Source: Dendrolimus kikuchii
Taxonomy: Eukaryota > Arthropoda > Insecta > Lepidoptera > Lasiocampidae
NCBI GenBank assembly: GCA_019925095.2
Contig: CM034388.1
Span: 32,003,502-32,067,501 of the forward strand
Length of the DNA stretch: 64,000 bases
Direction: 5' to 3'
The notes beneath the pieces were generated by a model. That model searched no databases and was not told where the DNA came from. It worked only from the letters and a program-made list of their open reading frames with translations. Shown piece by piece: positions 43,790 to 55,216 of this stretch (position 1 is the first letter of the stretch; every line of letters begins with the position of its first letter). Position numbers and translations under genes: made by a program.

Positions 43790-46717
43790 CTAGTCACTGT
43801 TGAAAAATTTAAGGCTTAGACACCGCTTGGCTCCTGAAATACTAATTGCAAATGGGTCGATGTCATCGTATTTACTTACATTATTTAAATAATTGCTTGC
43901 TCGCACTAGAAATGAGTTTTGTCTGTAATTAGTAAAACTTAAAGGTACATTTATGGGTTGATTAAATCGTATAGACTTCGCTGGAATATTAAAGTGGACC
44001 TTACTTAGGAGATCTGGACAATCAATATCAGAGGTGATAATTTTTAGAAGAAGTAGAAAGTCAGCAATATCTCGTCGGTCTTTAAGTGGCAAGAGGTGAA
44101 ACTTTTTGCAAAGATCAAAGTATGAATCACTAGAGTACTGGATCTTTTTCCTGTAACATAAATGACGAATAAAACGCTTTTGCACACTTTCAATGCGGTC
44201 TATATATTTATGATAGCGTGGGTTCCATATATGAGATGCATATTCCAAGTGACTTCTAACATAGGTACAGTATAAAATTTTTAGTGTTTTTATCTCATTA
44301 AAGCAGTTTGATATTCGAAATATGAAACCAAGGGACTTGGAGGCTTTATTGACTATTTTATTGATATGAACGTCAAATGTTAGCTTACTATCGTGGTACA
44401 CACCTAGATCACGGATTTCGCTAGTCATCGGCAACACCTGACCCGATAGGGTATAATGGGTTAAGATGACATTCTCTTTTCGTGTGAAAGTCACGAGGGA
44501 GCATTTGAGGGGATTAAGATCGAGTTGGTTTACAGCACAGTAATGTTCCAGGCGCAGTAGATCTTGCTGAAGAGCATGCATATCGTCCACTGAAGATATG
44601 GTTGAAAATATTTTCATATCGTCTGCGAAACACAGTAATTTGGATGTTCTCAAACAGTGTTCAATATCGTTGACGTAAATAATAAAAAGCAAAGGTCCAA
44701 GCAAAGAGCCCTGCGGGACGCCGCTTGGAATCTTGACCCAACTCGATATGTAATTATTTAATACCACAGCTTGCGATCTATTGTCTATATAAGATGAAAA
44801 CCATCTTAGCAGATCGCCCCGAATACCGATATTTTTAAGCTTATTGAGAAGAATATTGTGGTTAATTCGATCAAATGCCTTGCTGTAGTCGGTGTAGATG
44901 ACATCGATTTGGCTCCCCCTGTCCATATTTATGGTTATATAGTCATTAAGTAGTACTAAATTCGTAACAGTGGACCTACCTTTCAAAAAGCCGTGTTGGT
45001 AAGGACTGAAAGCGTTAAATAACGAACGATAAACCTGATTGTAAATAATTCTTTCAAAGACTTTAGCCACGATACAGAGCTTGGATATCGGTCTGTAGTT
45101 AGTAATTTCAGACTTAGATCCTTTTTTATGAACAGGCGTTATAAATGCTGACTTCCACAGCTCTGGCACTATTCCAGAGGATATAGACTTTTTAAATAGA
45201 AGAGATAATGGCAAAGCAATAAATGATGCACACTTTATAAGAAATCTGGGTGAAATATTGTCAGGACCAGCCGATTTACTAACATCTAGTTTGAGCAATA
45301 AAGTCTTTACTTCTACAGGGTTTATAAAAATTGTATTTATATCCCCTGTAACTGTAGTGTTGGAGCTATTCATAAATGTATTATGATTAAGTGGATCATT
45401 ATGATTATTATTTGAACACTTAAGAAAAGTTGATTGAAAGTAAGAAGAGAATGCATTACAGATGGAGTCACCACAGTTAATATATTTTCCATCATATTTT
45501 AACGAGCTAGGTATTGCATTTGACTTAGAACGATTTTTTACAAATGCCCAAAAGTTTTTAGGATTACTGGCAATCGATTTTTCGGTTAACCTTAAGTAGT
45601 TGTGGTAACACTCAGATTCTAAGGTTTTCACTCGTTCACGCAAAACTTTGAAAGATAGTTCATCAGATTTATTACCGTATGTTTTGTATTTTCTTAAAAA
45701 TTTATGTTTTTCCTTAATTGCCTTTTTAAGTGAATTGCTGTACCATATTGGATAACATTTATTGTTGACAGACTTAGTCGGCACATGTTTATTTTGAGTA
45801 TCATAAACAAATTTGTTAAAAAACGATACGGCCTCATCTACTGATAATTCTGAGAAACTATTGTTCCAGTGAACCTTTGATATATCCGAATTAATGGAGT
45901 CAAAGTCTCCTCTATCAAATAAATATTTAGTCCGCGGTGCGTGATCAAGCTTGTTGTAATCGACAAAATATGTACTGACCAAAAGTGCAGGATGATAATG
46001 GTCAATGGGGACTAAGGGATCTGAGCATTCTACTACAGAAACATCCTCATTCGATAGAACTAAATCCAGAGTTTTGCCATACTTATTTAAAACCCCATTA
46101 AATTGACGTAAATCTAGTATTAATAGTTCATCCGTAAAGAAGAGCTCATCCGAATTGGAAATATTAGTCGGTTGTAACGCTGAGCTATTGTTTGTTGGTA
46201 ACCAAGTAATTCCACTCATGTTCAAGTCCCCTATTATCAAAAACATATTCGACGAATGTTCGAAAATGACTTCATTGGCTTTTTCCAAAAAATTGTGTAG
46301 TTGAGTTGAGAAAGACAACCCTTTATTTTGTGGGCATAAATAAATAACGCAAATATATAAGTGTATAAGTTGACTAGTATTGGCTTTATGTAATTGTATA
46401 CTTAACCAAAGATCTTCGGCAGTGGACTGATAAATAGACTGGGAAATAACCGATAGATTCTTGTGTGTGGCTATTAAAACGCCCCCACCCCTCGATTGCT
46501 TAGTCAGATCATAGTCTCGATCTCGCCTCCATACTATATATCGATCATCAAAGAATTCAGAACTGGAAATTCCATCCAATAACCAGGTCTCAGTTAGGAT
46601 TATGATATCATAGGAATTGATACAAACTTGACGATAAAAAGAATCACTTTTTGTTCGAAGGCCCCGTACATTTTGATAAAATATATTAAGGTTACATTTT
46701 ATGTTATTTGATAACAC
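43790..46717 (-). CDS. LINE ORF2: endonuclease and reverse transcriptase
   Basis: 975 residues, no RNase H. Endonuclease at about 1-240: FYQNVRGLRTK, ILTETWL, RGGGVLIA, LIIGDLNMSGI, IDHYHPAL. RT at about 480-760: [62 protein letters not shown] and the catalytic FADDMKIF. C-terminal region ends LSLKFFNSD. No internal stop or frameshift is visible, so the element may be young. Confidence 0.88.
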   Translation of the reverse strand: MLSNNIKCNLNIFYQNVRGLRTKSDSFYRQVCINSYDIIILTETWLLDGISSSEFFDDRYIVWRRDRDYDLTKQSRGGGVLIATHKNLSVISQSIYQSTAEDLWLSIQLHKANTSQLIHLYICVIYLCPQNKGLSFSTQLHNFLEKANEVIFEHSSNMFLIIGDLNMSGITWLPTNNSSALQPTNISNSDELFFTDELLILDLRQFNGVLNKYGKTLDLVLSNEDVSVVECSDPLVPIDHYHPALLVSTYFVDYNKLDHAPRTKYLFDRGDFDSINSDISKVHWNNSFSELSVDEAVSFFNKFVYDTQNKHVPTKSVNNKCYPIWYSNSLKKAIKEKHKFLRKYKTYGNKSDELSFKVLRERVKTLESECYHNYLRLTEKSIASNPKNFWAFVKNRSKSNAIPSSLKYDGKYINCGDSICNAFSSYFQSTFLKCSNNNHNDPLNHNTFMNSSNTTVTGDINTIFINPVEVKTLLLKLDVSKSAGPDNISPRFLIKCASFIALPLSLLFKKSISSGIVPELWKSAFITPVHKKGSKSEITNYRPISKLCIVAKVFERIIYNQVYRSLFNAFSPYQHGFLKGRSTVTNLVLLNDYITINMDRGSQIDVIYTDYSKAFDRINHNILLNKLKNIGIRGDLLRWFSSYIDNRSQAVVLNNYISSWVKIPSGVPQGSLLGPLLFIIYVNDIEHCLRTSKLLCFADDMKIFSTISSVDDMHALQQDLLRLEHYCAVNQLDLNPLKCSLVTFTRKENVILTHYTLSGQVLPMTSEIRDLGVYHDSKLTFDVHINKIVNKASKSLGFIFRISNCFNEIKTLKILYCTYVRSHLEYASHIWNPRYHKYIDRIESVQKRFIRHLCYRKKIQYSSDSYFDLCKKFHLLPLKDRRDIADFLLLLKIITSDIDCPDLLSKVHFNIPAKSIRFNQPINVPLSFTNYRQNSFLVRASNYLNNVSKYDDIDPFAISISGAKRCLSLKFFNSD

Positions 46718-47485
46718 TGTATAAGTTTAAAAAATACCAGAATTCAAACCACAATATAGAAGTCATTAAAGTATAATTAAGCCAAATTAGTAAAAATATT
46801 CGTCCAAAATAAGTGTTAAACTTGTATTTTAAATCTAGTAAAAATTTGTGTAACAAAAAACTATAAACTACTACGTACATAAATCTAAAGTATCGCGAAA
46901 ACCATACACTAGTCGCTAATGTTAACTGGACCTTAGTATAGAAATGTAATAATTGCAATAACGTATATATTATGTTGCATTTGTACTTTACTACTCTGTG
47001 ATCAAGTCCCAATTGTAAACAAAGCGAAAACTGACTACATGTTTTATTAAAAATAACTGGTAGTATAATATTGATACAATAATAAAAGGGTATAGAATTA
47101 TGGCAGGCATGATAGTTGCGAGAAGGCAAGCAATATATAATACGCATATGTGCAACAGAGACATGACTAGTATAATACAGATGAATATGATCGATGCAAG
47201 CAGTGCAAATTGTATGGACAATAAATAAGTTGAAATAAAGCGGGTAACCAAGCAGTGTCATTACATCAAACAAAGCATGAATATGAGTGAAGTGCCATTC
47301 AAAATGATATGATTTAACGAGCGGACAAAAAATAAGAAGTAAACGTATTACAATACACAGTTGTGATATTAATGTTTTGATATTTAACAGCTGATTAATA
47401 ACAAAATGATTAGGACAACATAAGTTAACGTGTACATATACAGAAACAAAATTAAAAAATATATAAATATGTTTAAAGAGACAGT

Positions 47486-48415
47486 CTAAGCAAATTTGTT
47501 TAAATCGGCTTCATGAGAAATTATAAACACTTTTGAAGTGTCATCTTTGCGCAGGTGTATTTTACCGTGTTTTATCCAAACATACTTCACATTTTTTTCT
47601 TTAGCCAGTGCTCTAGTCTTGTTCAAAAGTTGCTTAGAATCGGCGTTAAGGTGGTCGTTTATATAGATTCGAGTATTAGTGCCTAGAAAACCAATGTCAT
47701 TAGTTGAGATAGTTTTTTTCCCACGTGCAGCAGCAACAAAATCTTCTTTAATATATCTGTTTAGGAAGCATACTATGATTGATTTGTCGTTTGAATTAAA
47801 TAATGGCACTCTTGAAATATAATTAATTTGGTTTTCTGGGATGATGAAATTAAGTACATGGCTGATTTTATCAATAATTTTGAAAAGATTTTCATCTTTT
47901 TTTACGGGAACGCCTTTTATTTCTACATTATTCAATCGGGATCTTTGATCATAGGCTGAAATCTCCGCTCTCAGTTTAGTTATTGTAGTCTCATGAGCCT
48001 GCAACATATCCTGGGATTTTTCTATTTCCGTGATTTTGGATGCGAAGCCACTAAGCTTCGAAGCAAAATCTTCCACCATATTGCTGTTGAATTCACAACA
48101 TTTTTTGAGATCTTTTAGCTCGCCTTTTATGCTACGGACATCATCAATGAGGGCTGGGATATCAGATACCTTAACTTTCATTTCTCGAATCTCACTCAAT
48201 ATCAACTCCAGTGAAGCGGATTCCGAGGTACTAGTGTTTAATGGCGAGGATGAAGCATATCGGCAGACTTGACATTTCCATGTCATTCTCCTCTCATTGC
48301 CCAATTTTCTCCAATTAGCCTCGGAAATGCCAGCACATCCGAAATCTAGGTCTTTCTTGCAAGAACTACACTGCACTCCATCATGGAAAGACATTTTACA
48401 CTGTACACATTTCAT
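47486..48415 (-). CDS. LINE ORF1: PHD-finger, coiled-coil protein
   Basis: 309 residues. Residues about 3-52 hold a Cys-rich PHD-like finger (MKCVQCKMSFHDGVQCSSC, CAGI, WKCQVC). A charged coiled-coil-like stretch at about 65-150 is followed by a C-terminal domain resembling the baculovirus FP-like region seen in many insect LINE ORF1 proteins (NNVEIKGVPVKKDENLF, YVWIKHGKIHLRK). Likely RNA-binding and chaperone role for the element. Confidence 0.82.
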   Translation of the reverse strand: MKCVQCKMSFHDGVQCSSCKKDLDFGCAGISEANWRKLGNERRMTWKCQVCRYASSSPLNTSTSESASLELILSEIREMKVKVSDIPALIDDVRSIKGELKDLKKCCEFNSNMVEDFASKLSGFASKITEIEKSQDMLQAHETTITKLRAEISAYDQRSRLNNVEIKGVPVKKDENLFKIIDKISHVLNFIIPENQINYISRVPLFNSNDKSIIVCFLNRYIKEDFVAAARGKKTISTNDIGFLGTNTRIYINDHLNADSKQLLNKTRALAKEKNVKYVWIKHGKIHLRKDDTSKVFIISHEADLNKFA

Positions 48416-49125
48416 TTTTGTTTTAAAAATTCGTTTGTATTGGTATATTTTATTTTTTTGTTTAAATATAAAAAAGACGGTGAATTGAAATTTTACTCGA
48501 GTGTGTTGCGCGTGCTACTATAACGTGTGCGCGAGCACGAATGAAACTAGTTACAGATTACTACGTAATATCTCTAGGACGGCCGCAAATAACGACGGAG
48601 TGTAGCGGAACTTTGACTCGCGTCCTGTTTCGGGCTTTGAAAAAGATCACTTCAATTCGCAAAAGTACTCGCATGTGTGATAGTCTTTGGAACTTGAAAA
48701 TCAATGCTAAACAGACTTCCTGTTTATCTTGAAATAAGCAAACTGCAAGAGCAGATAGGGATCCAAACCCATCCAATAATGCTCCTCTGATGAAGGACTC
48801 TAAAACTAACACCCAAAAGTTTTTGCTTTTCAATATAGAAAAAGATAACAAAATTTTTTATCATTTGTAAACTTGTCTAAATAAGCTTCTTTCAACATAT
48901 TTAAAGAGCATGTGAACTAGAAGAGAGCGCAGAGTGAACCTGTGGTAATGATCCGGCTCGAAGGACCGAAATCCTGTAGGATCCATTTCTAACATCGAAA
49001 TAAAATGTAAAGAATGAGTGTTAGCGCGCCCGCGGCCATGGCCATCGAAGACACGAACGCTCGCCTTCAACCATTGCGAGTGAGGCAAAAGCACAAACAG
49101 AATCGGTCGGGTGTGGGTCGTCGGG

Positions 49126-51628
49126 TCAGTGGTCGCGCGCGATGTCGGAGAAGGCGTCGAGGATGTCCTGCGTGGTGAGCGGCAGCGCCAGCCCCGCGGC
49201 CGGGTAGCAGGCGGCGATGCGCGCGCCCAGCGCCGCGTGCTGCGCGATGAACTCCTCCTGCATGGCGCGCCAGACCACCTGCAGCAGCCCCCCCTCCTCA
49301 CTCAGGTGCTTCTCCACGGTGCGGTACAGCCGGTGCAGCGAGCGGCGCACCTCCGCCGCCGGGTACAGCGCCAGCACGCGCCGCAGCTCGTGCTTGCTGA
49401 ACGCGGCGCGGTAGCAGACCTCCTCCTCGCGCACGCCGCCCGCCACCGCCTCCGCCACGCCCTCGAAGAACTGCGCCAGCCGCTCCAGCGGCCGCCCGAA
49501 GTACTGCGTCACGTACAGTCGCAGCGCCTCCGCGTAGCGCGCGCGGCACTCGCGCCGCAGCGCCTCCAGCGCGGGCACGCGCAGCGCGCTCAGCGCCGCG
49601 TGCAGCCGGTGGTAGTTCTCCATGTGCACGACGGCGCGCGGCGTGCGCGGGTGCTCCGCGTGCTCGATGGCGTGCACCATCCCGCCGGCGAGCGTCGCGT
49701 ACCAGCGGTCGAGGTCCGCGCGCCGCCCCCCCGCCGCGAAGATACGCTCGCACGCCGCGCTCAGCTCCTCCAGCTCGCCCACGAACGGCAGCACGCCGCA
49801 CTTGGGTCGACGCGCGGCCGCCTTCACCGCGTCCGGCAGCGCCGCCAGCCGCTCCGCCACCGCGCGGTCCGCGCCCCGCTTCGCCGCCACCGCCACGCCG
49901 GCCAGCGCGGCGCGCGCCCAGCGCCCCTCGCCCCCGACCCCACCCGCGCCCGCGCCCCCGTCGCCCAGTACGCGCCGCCCGGCGCACGCGAGCGCGCGCA
50001 TCGCTCCGTACGGGTCGTGCCGCTCGATGTGCCCGACGAGCGCGACCAGCTCCTGCTCGAGCGAGGGGAACAGCTCCGCCATGAAGCGGCGCGTCTCGGC
50101 GCCGGCGCCCCCCCGCCTCGGCCCCTCCCCGGCGCCGTCGCTCTTCTCGCTGCGCTCGCCGTCGCCGCTGTCGCCCTTCACGTCGACGTCCAAGTAGAAG
50201 AAGTGCGCGCAGAAATCCTGTTCGGCGTTGCAGAGCGCCTCGACGAGGCCGAGCACCTCGTCCAGGTGGCGGTCGGCGGCGTCGGGCGCTGCGCGCGCGG
50301 CCTCGCACGCGACGCGCACCTCGCGCTCGTAGACGCGCGCCCAGGTGCCCGCATACACCCTAGCGAGCGCCTCGAACGCCTTCTCATCCATGTCCTTAAG
50401 CCAGCGCATGAAGGGCGCGTAGGGAAGCAGCTCAGCGTGATGGCGGTGAGGGCGCGCCTCGTGCGCTGCCTCATTGCCAAGATGAATGAGCGCATTGTTG
50501 AGGTGGCGCGCGAGCGCCGCCGCTAGCTGCTCCTTAGCGCGCGCCAGCCGTCGCAGCCGCTCGCGCACGGCGGCCAGCCGCCGGCGAGCCGCGGGCGCCG
50601 TCACCTCCGCCCGTAGCGCGACGCGCAGAGCCTCCCCAGCGGCGAGGGCGCGCGCGCGGCCCTCGGCCGTGTTCAGCGCCACCTCTGGCAGTGAGTCGAG
50701 GTCGCGCAGTGGTGGTGCCTCCAACCACCGGTAAATCTCCTCCAGCTCGGCGAGCAGCGCGCGCGCATTAGCGTCGGCGCGCGCAGCACCACTGCGCGCA
50801 TGCACCGCGTCCGGCGCGCCTCGGGCCAGAGCCTCACAGCGCCGCAGCCGCGCGGTCAACGCGGCGCCGGCGCCGATGGCCTGGTCGAGGCGCGCCTGCA
50901 ACGAGGCACCGCGGCCGCCGCCTTCAGTGGCCGCGGCCAACATGCCGGCCACGTTGAGCGCCTCGAGGCGCGCCAGCTGGCTGCCGAGGCGCCGTTCGCG
51001 CCGCTCCGCGTCGCCCTCCGACGGTTCGGCATCCTCCAGCAACGCTGACAACGCCGCCTCCGATGGCGTCGCCACCCCCGCCTCCGCTCCACCGCTCGTC
51101 TCGGTCTGACATTGACTACTTTATAACCATCTCAACCGTCTCATGACATAGTTTAAAACAATACATCAGGGGGTGCATAATTCTCCCGCCCAACAGTGTG
51201 CATCATTGGACACACAAAAAGCCTGTTATTTTAAAATCCTATATCATTTTAAGAATCCTTTCCCTTTATAGTGCTTAGTACAACAAGAACAATATGATAT
51301 AAGTGCAATATTAGTGAAAAACACAAGTGATGTTTTATTCACAAAAACATTAATATCTCAAGAACTATACATTTTCATGACATGGGGTTGCAGAAAGGGT
51401 ACTTATGCCTCCCTCACCTCTACCCTCCAGCCAACTACACACTTCCCATTACTTAAAATAAAGGTGCCCTATATCTATACCGCACCCCTCACTTCGATTA
51501 CACCAGACTTCGACCGGTCCTCGATTGTTACAAAACTAACATCGTAAATTGAGAAAAGCTCTTACCGCCTCCACGAGAGTGGCAACTTTGGAGTCCCATT
51601 CCTTCGAGAGTCCTTCTTCCAGTTTCAT
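49126..51628 (-). CDS. EXOC1: Exocyst complex component 1 (Sec3), C-terminal two thirds
   Basis: Subunit of the exocyst, which tethers secretory vesicles at the plasma membrane. Exons on the minus strand: 51628-51566 (21 codons from an ATG) and 51105-49126 (stop); AG and GT borders fit and the phase is 0, giving about 680 residues against about 880-890 for usual Sec3. Seen: ARHLNNALIHLG, LLPYAPFMRWLKDMDEKAFE and YEREVRVACE match the middle of EXOC1; YFGRPLERLAQFFEGV, REEEVCYRAAFSKHELRRV and EGGLLQVVWRAMQEEFIAQ match its C-terminus. The N-terminal PH-like membrane-binding domain was not found, so either upstream exons lie elsewhere or the product is short. Ala/Arg/Gly-rich inserts and very high GC are notable. 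Confidence 0.85.
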
Positions 51629-52070
51629 TTTATAAAAATACGCGGATTACGCCTACAGTGTCCATTCAAACAAGAAAATGTTCACACCCAAGTATGTATC
51701 AAAGAAATAACATAAAATACTACATAATTCATTAAATCTAATCTCTGAATTTATATTTCATATTTATGATAATTTATATAGAATAATAGATTTTAAAACT
51801 ATGGATGTGAATTATGATTTGATTATTTTCTCCTTTTTTTATATATATACATGTAAACGGTTCATTGAAATGTTATTGTCAAGAGTGATATGTTGTCAAT
51901 GTCACTCGCGCGGAGCGTCATGTCTTAAGGTACATACATATTATAAGTCACGCCTAATGGACGCGGTAATGGGGTGTGGCATACAAAGTATCTGGATAAG
52001 GAAAGTCCATTGAAGTGTAAGTGGTCATAAGTTGCGGATGTGACCTTGAGCTTTCGGATGTCCTAGTCCT

Positions 52071-53219
52071 TTTTTTTTTTTTTTTTTTTTTTGGTTTTGA
52101 GGCGAGGGAAAATGCTTAACCGATTTACGCACAAACTGGGTCGTTGCTAGGGGAACGACACGCGTCGGTCGGGGGCGATAACACTGCAGCAATAGTATGC
52201 TCTTGGCAGCGCTCCGTCCGTGATCGACGTCACAGAATAGTGTGGAAGACTCCGAGCGTTGCTGCACGGGCGAACAACCCCAATACCCACTAAAAACCCC
52301 CTCCTCCCTGACGACCCTGCGCTTTGAATGTGTTGGAAAGGCTGAGATTTAGAACATAGTTACGCCCAGCCGATCCAGCGCAATAAAGTGCCTGGAGTGT
52401 GCCCTGGGAGAACACACCCCACTTCGTTGTGCGGGGGTAGAAGGTCCTACTCCATAGCAAGCTAAAGGCCCCCCGCGGCAAACGGAACCTAACTCAGGGA
52501 GGGAAGTAATGCGCGTACCTGCCTCTCCGTGTTGCCAGCTGAAGGCCGGCGACCTCGAGAAGACGCATTGGCACGCGCTGCAGGACTTCTCTCCCTGTCT
52601 CGTTCTGCGGCCTCCTTGAGTGACATTACTGTCTCGCAAAAAGTAACCGCAGCCCCCCAATTGTCGCTGCTCTGCAGCATGGCCTTGACCAAGTCGCAGA
52701 GCGAGTCGACTGGACCTACGTGCGTCTCAAGTTCGAAACGCTGCGGCGCCCATGCGGCGCACTCGACAAGCGTGTGTAACGCCGTGTCGGGCGCGCCGCA
52801 CTGGCGGCAGTCCGGGGAAGGCAAGCAGCCCACAATGCGACACAGATACTTATCGAAACATCCGTGTCCGGTAAGTATCTGTGTCGTCCTGAAGGTCAGG
52901 GTGCCGCTGGTGCGGTTGACCCATTCCGTCAGCTGTGGCCTGATTGCATCCACCGTGTAGCCGCCATAGGCCGCAGGGTTGTCGAGCTCTTGAGACCAGA
53001 CGGCGATCATGGAGGCGGTTTCCCGCTTCCTGATCGCCTCGATTTCGACCTGACAGAAGGTCAGGCCTCTAGCTAGGGCATCCTGCCGGGTGCGGCGCAC
53101 CACTGTCAGGACGTCCACCTGGAGATGCCAGGGCGGATCGCCTGCCAGGAGGGTGGCCGCCGTCCGCGACACTGTGCGATACCCCCGTATGGTCCTCACG
53201 GCCAGAACCTGCTGCGAAT
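52071..53219 (-). mobile_element. R1-type LINE, 5'-truncated copy with 15-bp target duplication
   Basis: Longer sister of 28297-29091. Frame 53199-52489 carries [38 protein letters not shown] and [11 protein letters not shown], plus part of the region before it. Poly-A is seen as a T-run of over 20 at 52069-52092. Target duplication GGATGTCCTAGTCCT at 52056-52070 and 53220-53234. It lies between EXOC1 and MOCS1. Confidence 0.9.
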
Positions 53220-53267
53220 GGATGTCCTAGTCCTAAAGCAATCTGAAGAGTGAGTTAAGGTGCCCAC

Positions 53268-53358
53268 AAGAACTCCGTTATACGGCGTCGACTGTACCCT
53301 ACAATACAATTGCGCCCTGGCATAAAGGCCTAATGGCCAAGCCATAAACTTAAAAAAA
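53268..53358 (+). repeat. E2F-box repeat, 3' fragment
   Basis: ACAAGAACTCCGTTATACGG through TAAAGGCCTAATGGCCAAGC. Confidence 0.65.
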
Positions 53359-53684
53359 ATGTCATCTACCTATCTTTCTCTTTTTTATTTATTGAATTAT
53401 AAGTATAAGTCCGGATATCACCTGGTATCCTGGAGATTTGGTAATGGCTAGACGTACATAGCATGGAAAGCTATATTTAAAAATAAGAAAACTATCCATC
53501 AGTGTTTCCACTTACACGGATTTACCCTTTGTTTATTTTTACAGGGATTTGAGATAAAATCTAAATTTAAGATAGTAAGACGTAACTTTACTTTGGTTCA
53601 TTACATTGGACAACATAATAAAGATTCCTCTAGCCTTGTTATCATAAATATAATTAGCCCATTTTAATTTACTACTTTAACAGT

Positions 53685-53719
53685 GGTGAATATTGTTGCT
53701 AAGGTCAACAATATTCACC
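53685..53719. repeat. Perfect 14-bp inverted repeat (hairpin)
   Basis: GGTGAATATTGTTG at 53685-53698 pairs with 53706-53719, loop of 7; the pairing continues outward with one mismatch. Confidence 0.8.
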
Positions 53720-53813
53720 CCTGTTACAGCACACAGCATACAGCTTTAGCATTATCAGTCGTGATTCTAAATTTTTAGCCTGTAGATATATATTATAATA
53801 AGGATTTTCCAGT

Positions 53814-54081
53814 TTTTTGGGCGGGAACTTAAAGGGGACGTTTGTTGTGCAGTTTTATTTTCTAAAAATGTGTAAAATCGCTCTAAAATAAACAATAGTT
53901 GTAGGATATTGCTAGTATTTGAGTAGTAATTAAGTGTTTTTGTGAGAAATGTGAGCTATATAATCAAATGTGGCCTTTCGAGTTTTCACAAGAACTCCGT
54001 TATACGGCGTCGATTGTAGCCTACAATACAATTGCGCCTGTTTTAAAGGCCTAGTGGCCAAGCCATAAACTTAAAAAAAAG
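53814..54081 (+). repeat. E2F-box repeat, copy 4
   Basis: TTTTTTGGGCGGGAACTTAA start, AAGGCCTAGTGGCCAAGCC end. Confidence 0.78.
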
Positions 54082-54650
54082 GATTTTCCACTTTCTTAAT
54101 TTTGGTTGTGAATTAAAAAATCGAAAACTGAGTGGTTCTGTCAAGAAGTTAATTTTTTATTACAAACAAAATAATACATTAATTAATAATGCATGTTATT
54201 TTATAACAACAAATCTTACCTGTAATAAATAATTGATTTGGAGCTATTATTCACAAAATTTCAGTAAATAGAAATTCCAGGTAGCTTTTCGTTTAAATTA
54301 TGTTCTAAATATGTAGAATTGAAGAAACAGCTGCAGTAACATACTTTTATACCTGCATAAAGAAGACTATACTTAACGCATAATAAAATTAACTAATATA
54401 ATAAACTTAATTAAATCTATATTATTTGTTTTATCATATTTTATTTTTTTAAATAGCTGAATTAACATGCCGTGCTTTATTAAAATCGCGCTCCCTAAAT
54501 CTAGAAATTATAAAAATGTTTTAAAGAGTCATGCCAAACAAAACTACAGTATACCCAAAATTTGTAATGGAAACACTGATGCACAGCGCATTCGTTGAAA
54601 ATGTCCAATCAAGTAACTAGTCTGTGCATTCAAGATACGTATTACAGGAG

Positions 54651-54960
54651 TTTTTGGCGGGAACTGAAAGGGGACGTTGTGCTGTGCAGTTTTATTTTTT
54701 AAAAATGTGTAAAATTACTCTAAAATGAACAATAGTCGGAGGATATTGATAGTTTTTGAGTAGTAATTATGTGTTTTGTGAGAAATGTGAACTGTATAGT
54801 CAAATGTGGCCTTTTGAGTTATCACAAGAACTCCGATGAATGGCACTAGCTGATTACTTACAGTTCAGCTGTGCTACATATAGACTTAAGAAAATGAAGA
54901 AACTATATTGTAAACTAAGATCTGGCTTAAAGGCCTAGCTGCCAAGCCATAAACCTAAAT
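54651..54960 (+). repeat. E2F-box repeat, copy 5
   Basis: TTTTTGGCGGGAACTGAAAG start, AAGGCCTAGCTGCCAAGCC end; about 260 bp before the MOCS1 start codon. Confidence 0.8.
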
Positions 54961-55216
54961 AAATAAAATAATAATAATAATATTACATTATCATTAGTCT
55001 GCGCTGTGCATCATTCAAGTTTGAAGTTTCCTAGCGATAAGTGAAAACAACACAACAAAACTTTAAAAATAAAGATACAACAAAATACCTACGTATATAC
55101 AATACATGTTTATGTGTATAATATTGAAACTGTGCAACCGTAAATACTGAGCAGTAGTAAATTAAATAATAGCTAATCAGTGCATTTAAATACAGATTCA
55201 AGGGCAACTATTTAAT

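Larger units (their letters stand above)
43780..48560 (-). mobile_element. CR1/Jockey-like LINE with both ORFs open
   Basis: ORF1 48415-47486 and ORF2 46717-43790 are separated by about 770 bases. A PHD-type finger in ORF1 is typical of CR1-like elements. The 5' and 3' limits are not fixed. A broken relative sits at 30.5-31.9 kb. Confidence 0.85.

Noticed and set aside
46704..47273. 189-codon frame between the two LINE ORFs
   Set aside because: Tyr/Ile/Leu-rich AT-composition frame in the inter-ORF spacer; no motif.
49111..50526. 471-codon open frame on the plus strand across EXOC1
   Set aside because: Antisense shadow of the GC-rich EXOC1 exon; Arg/Ala/His-rich with no domain, while the minus strand clearly encodes Sec3.
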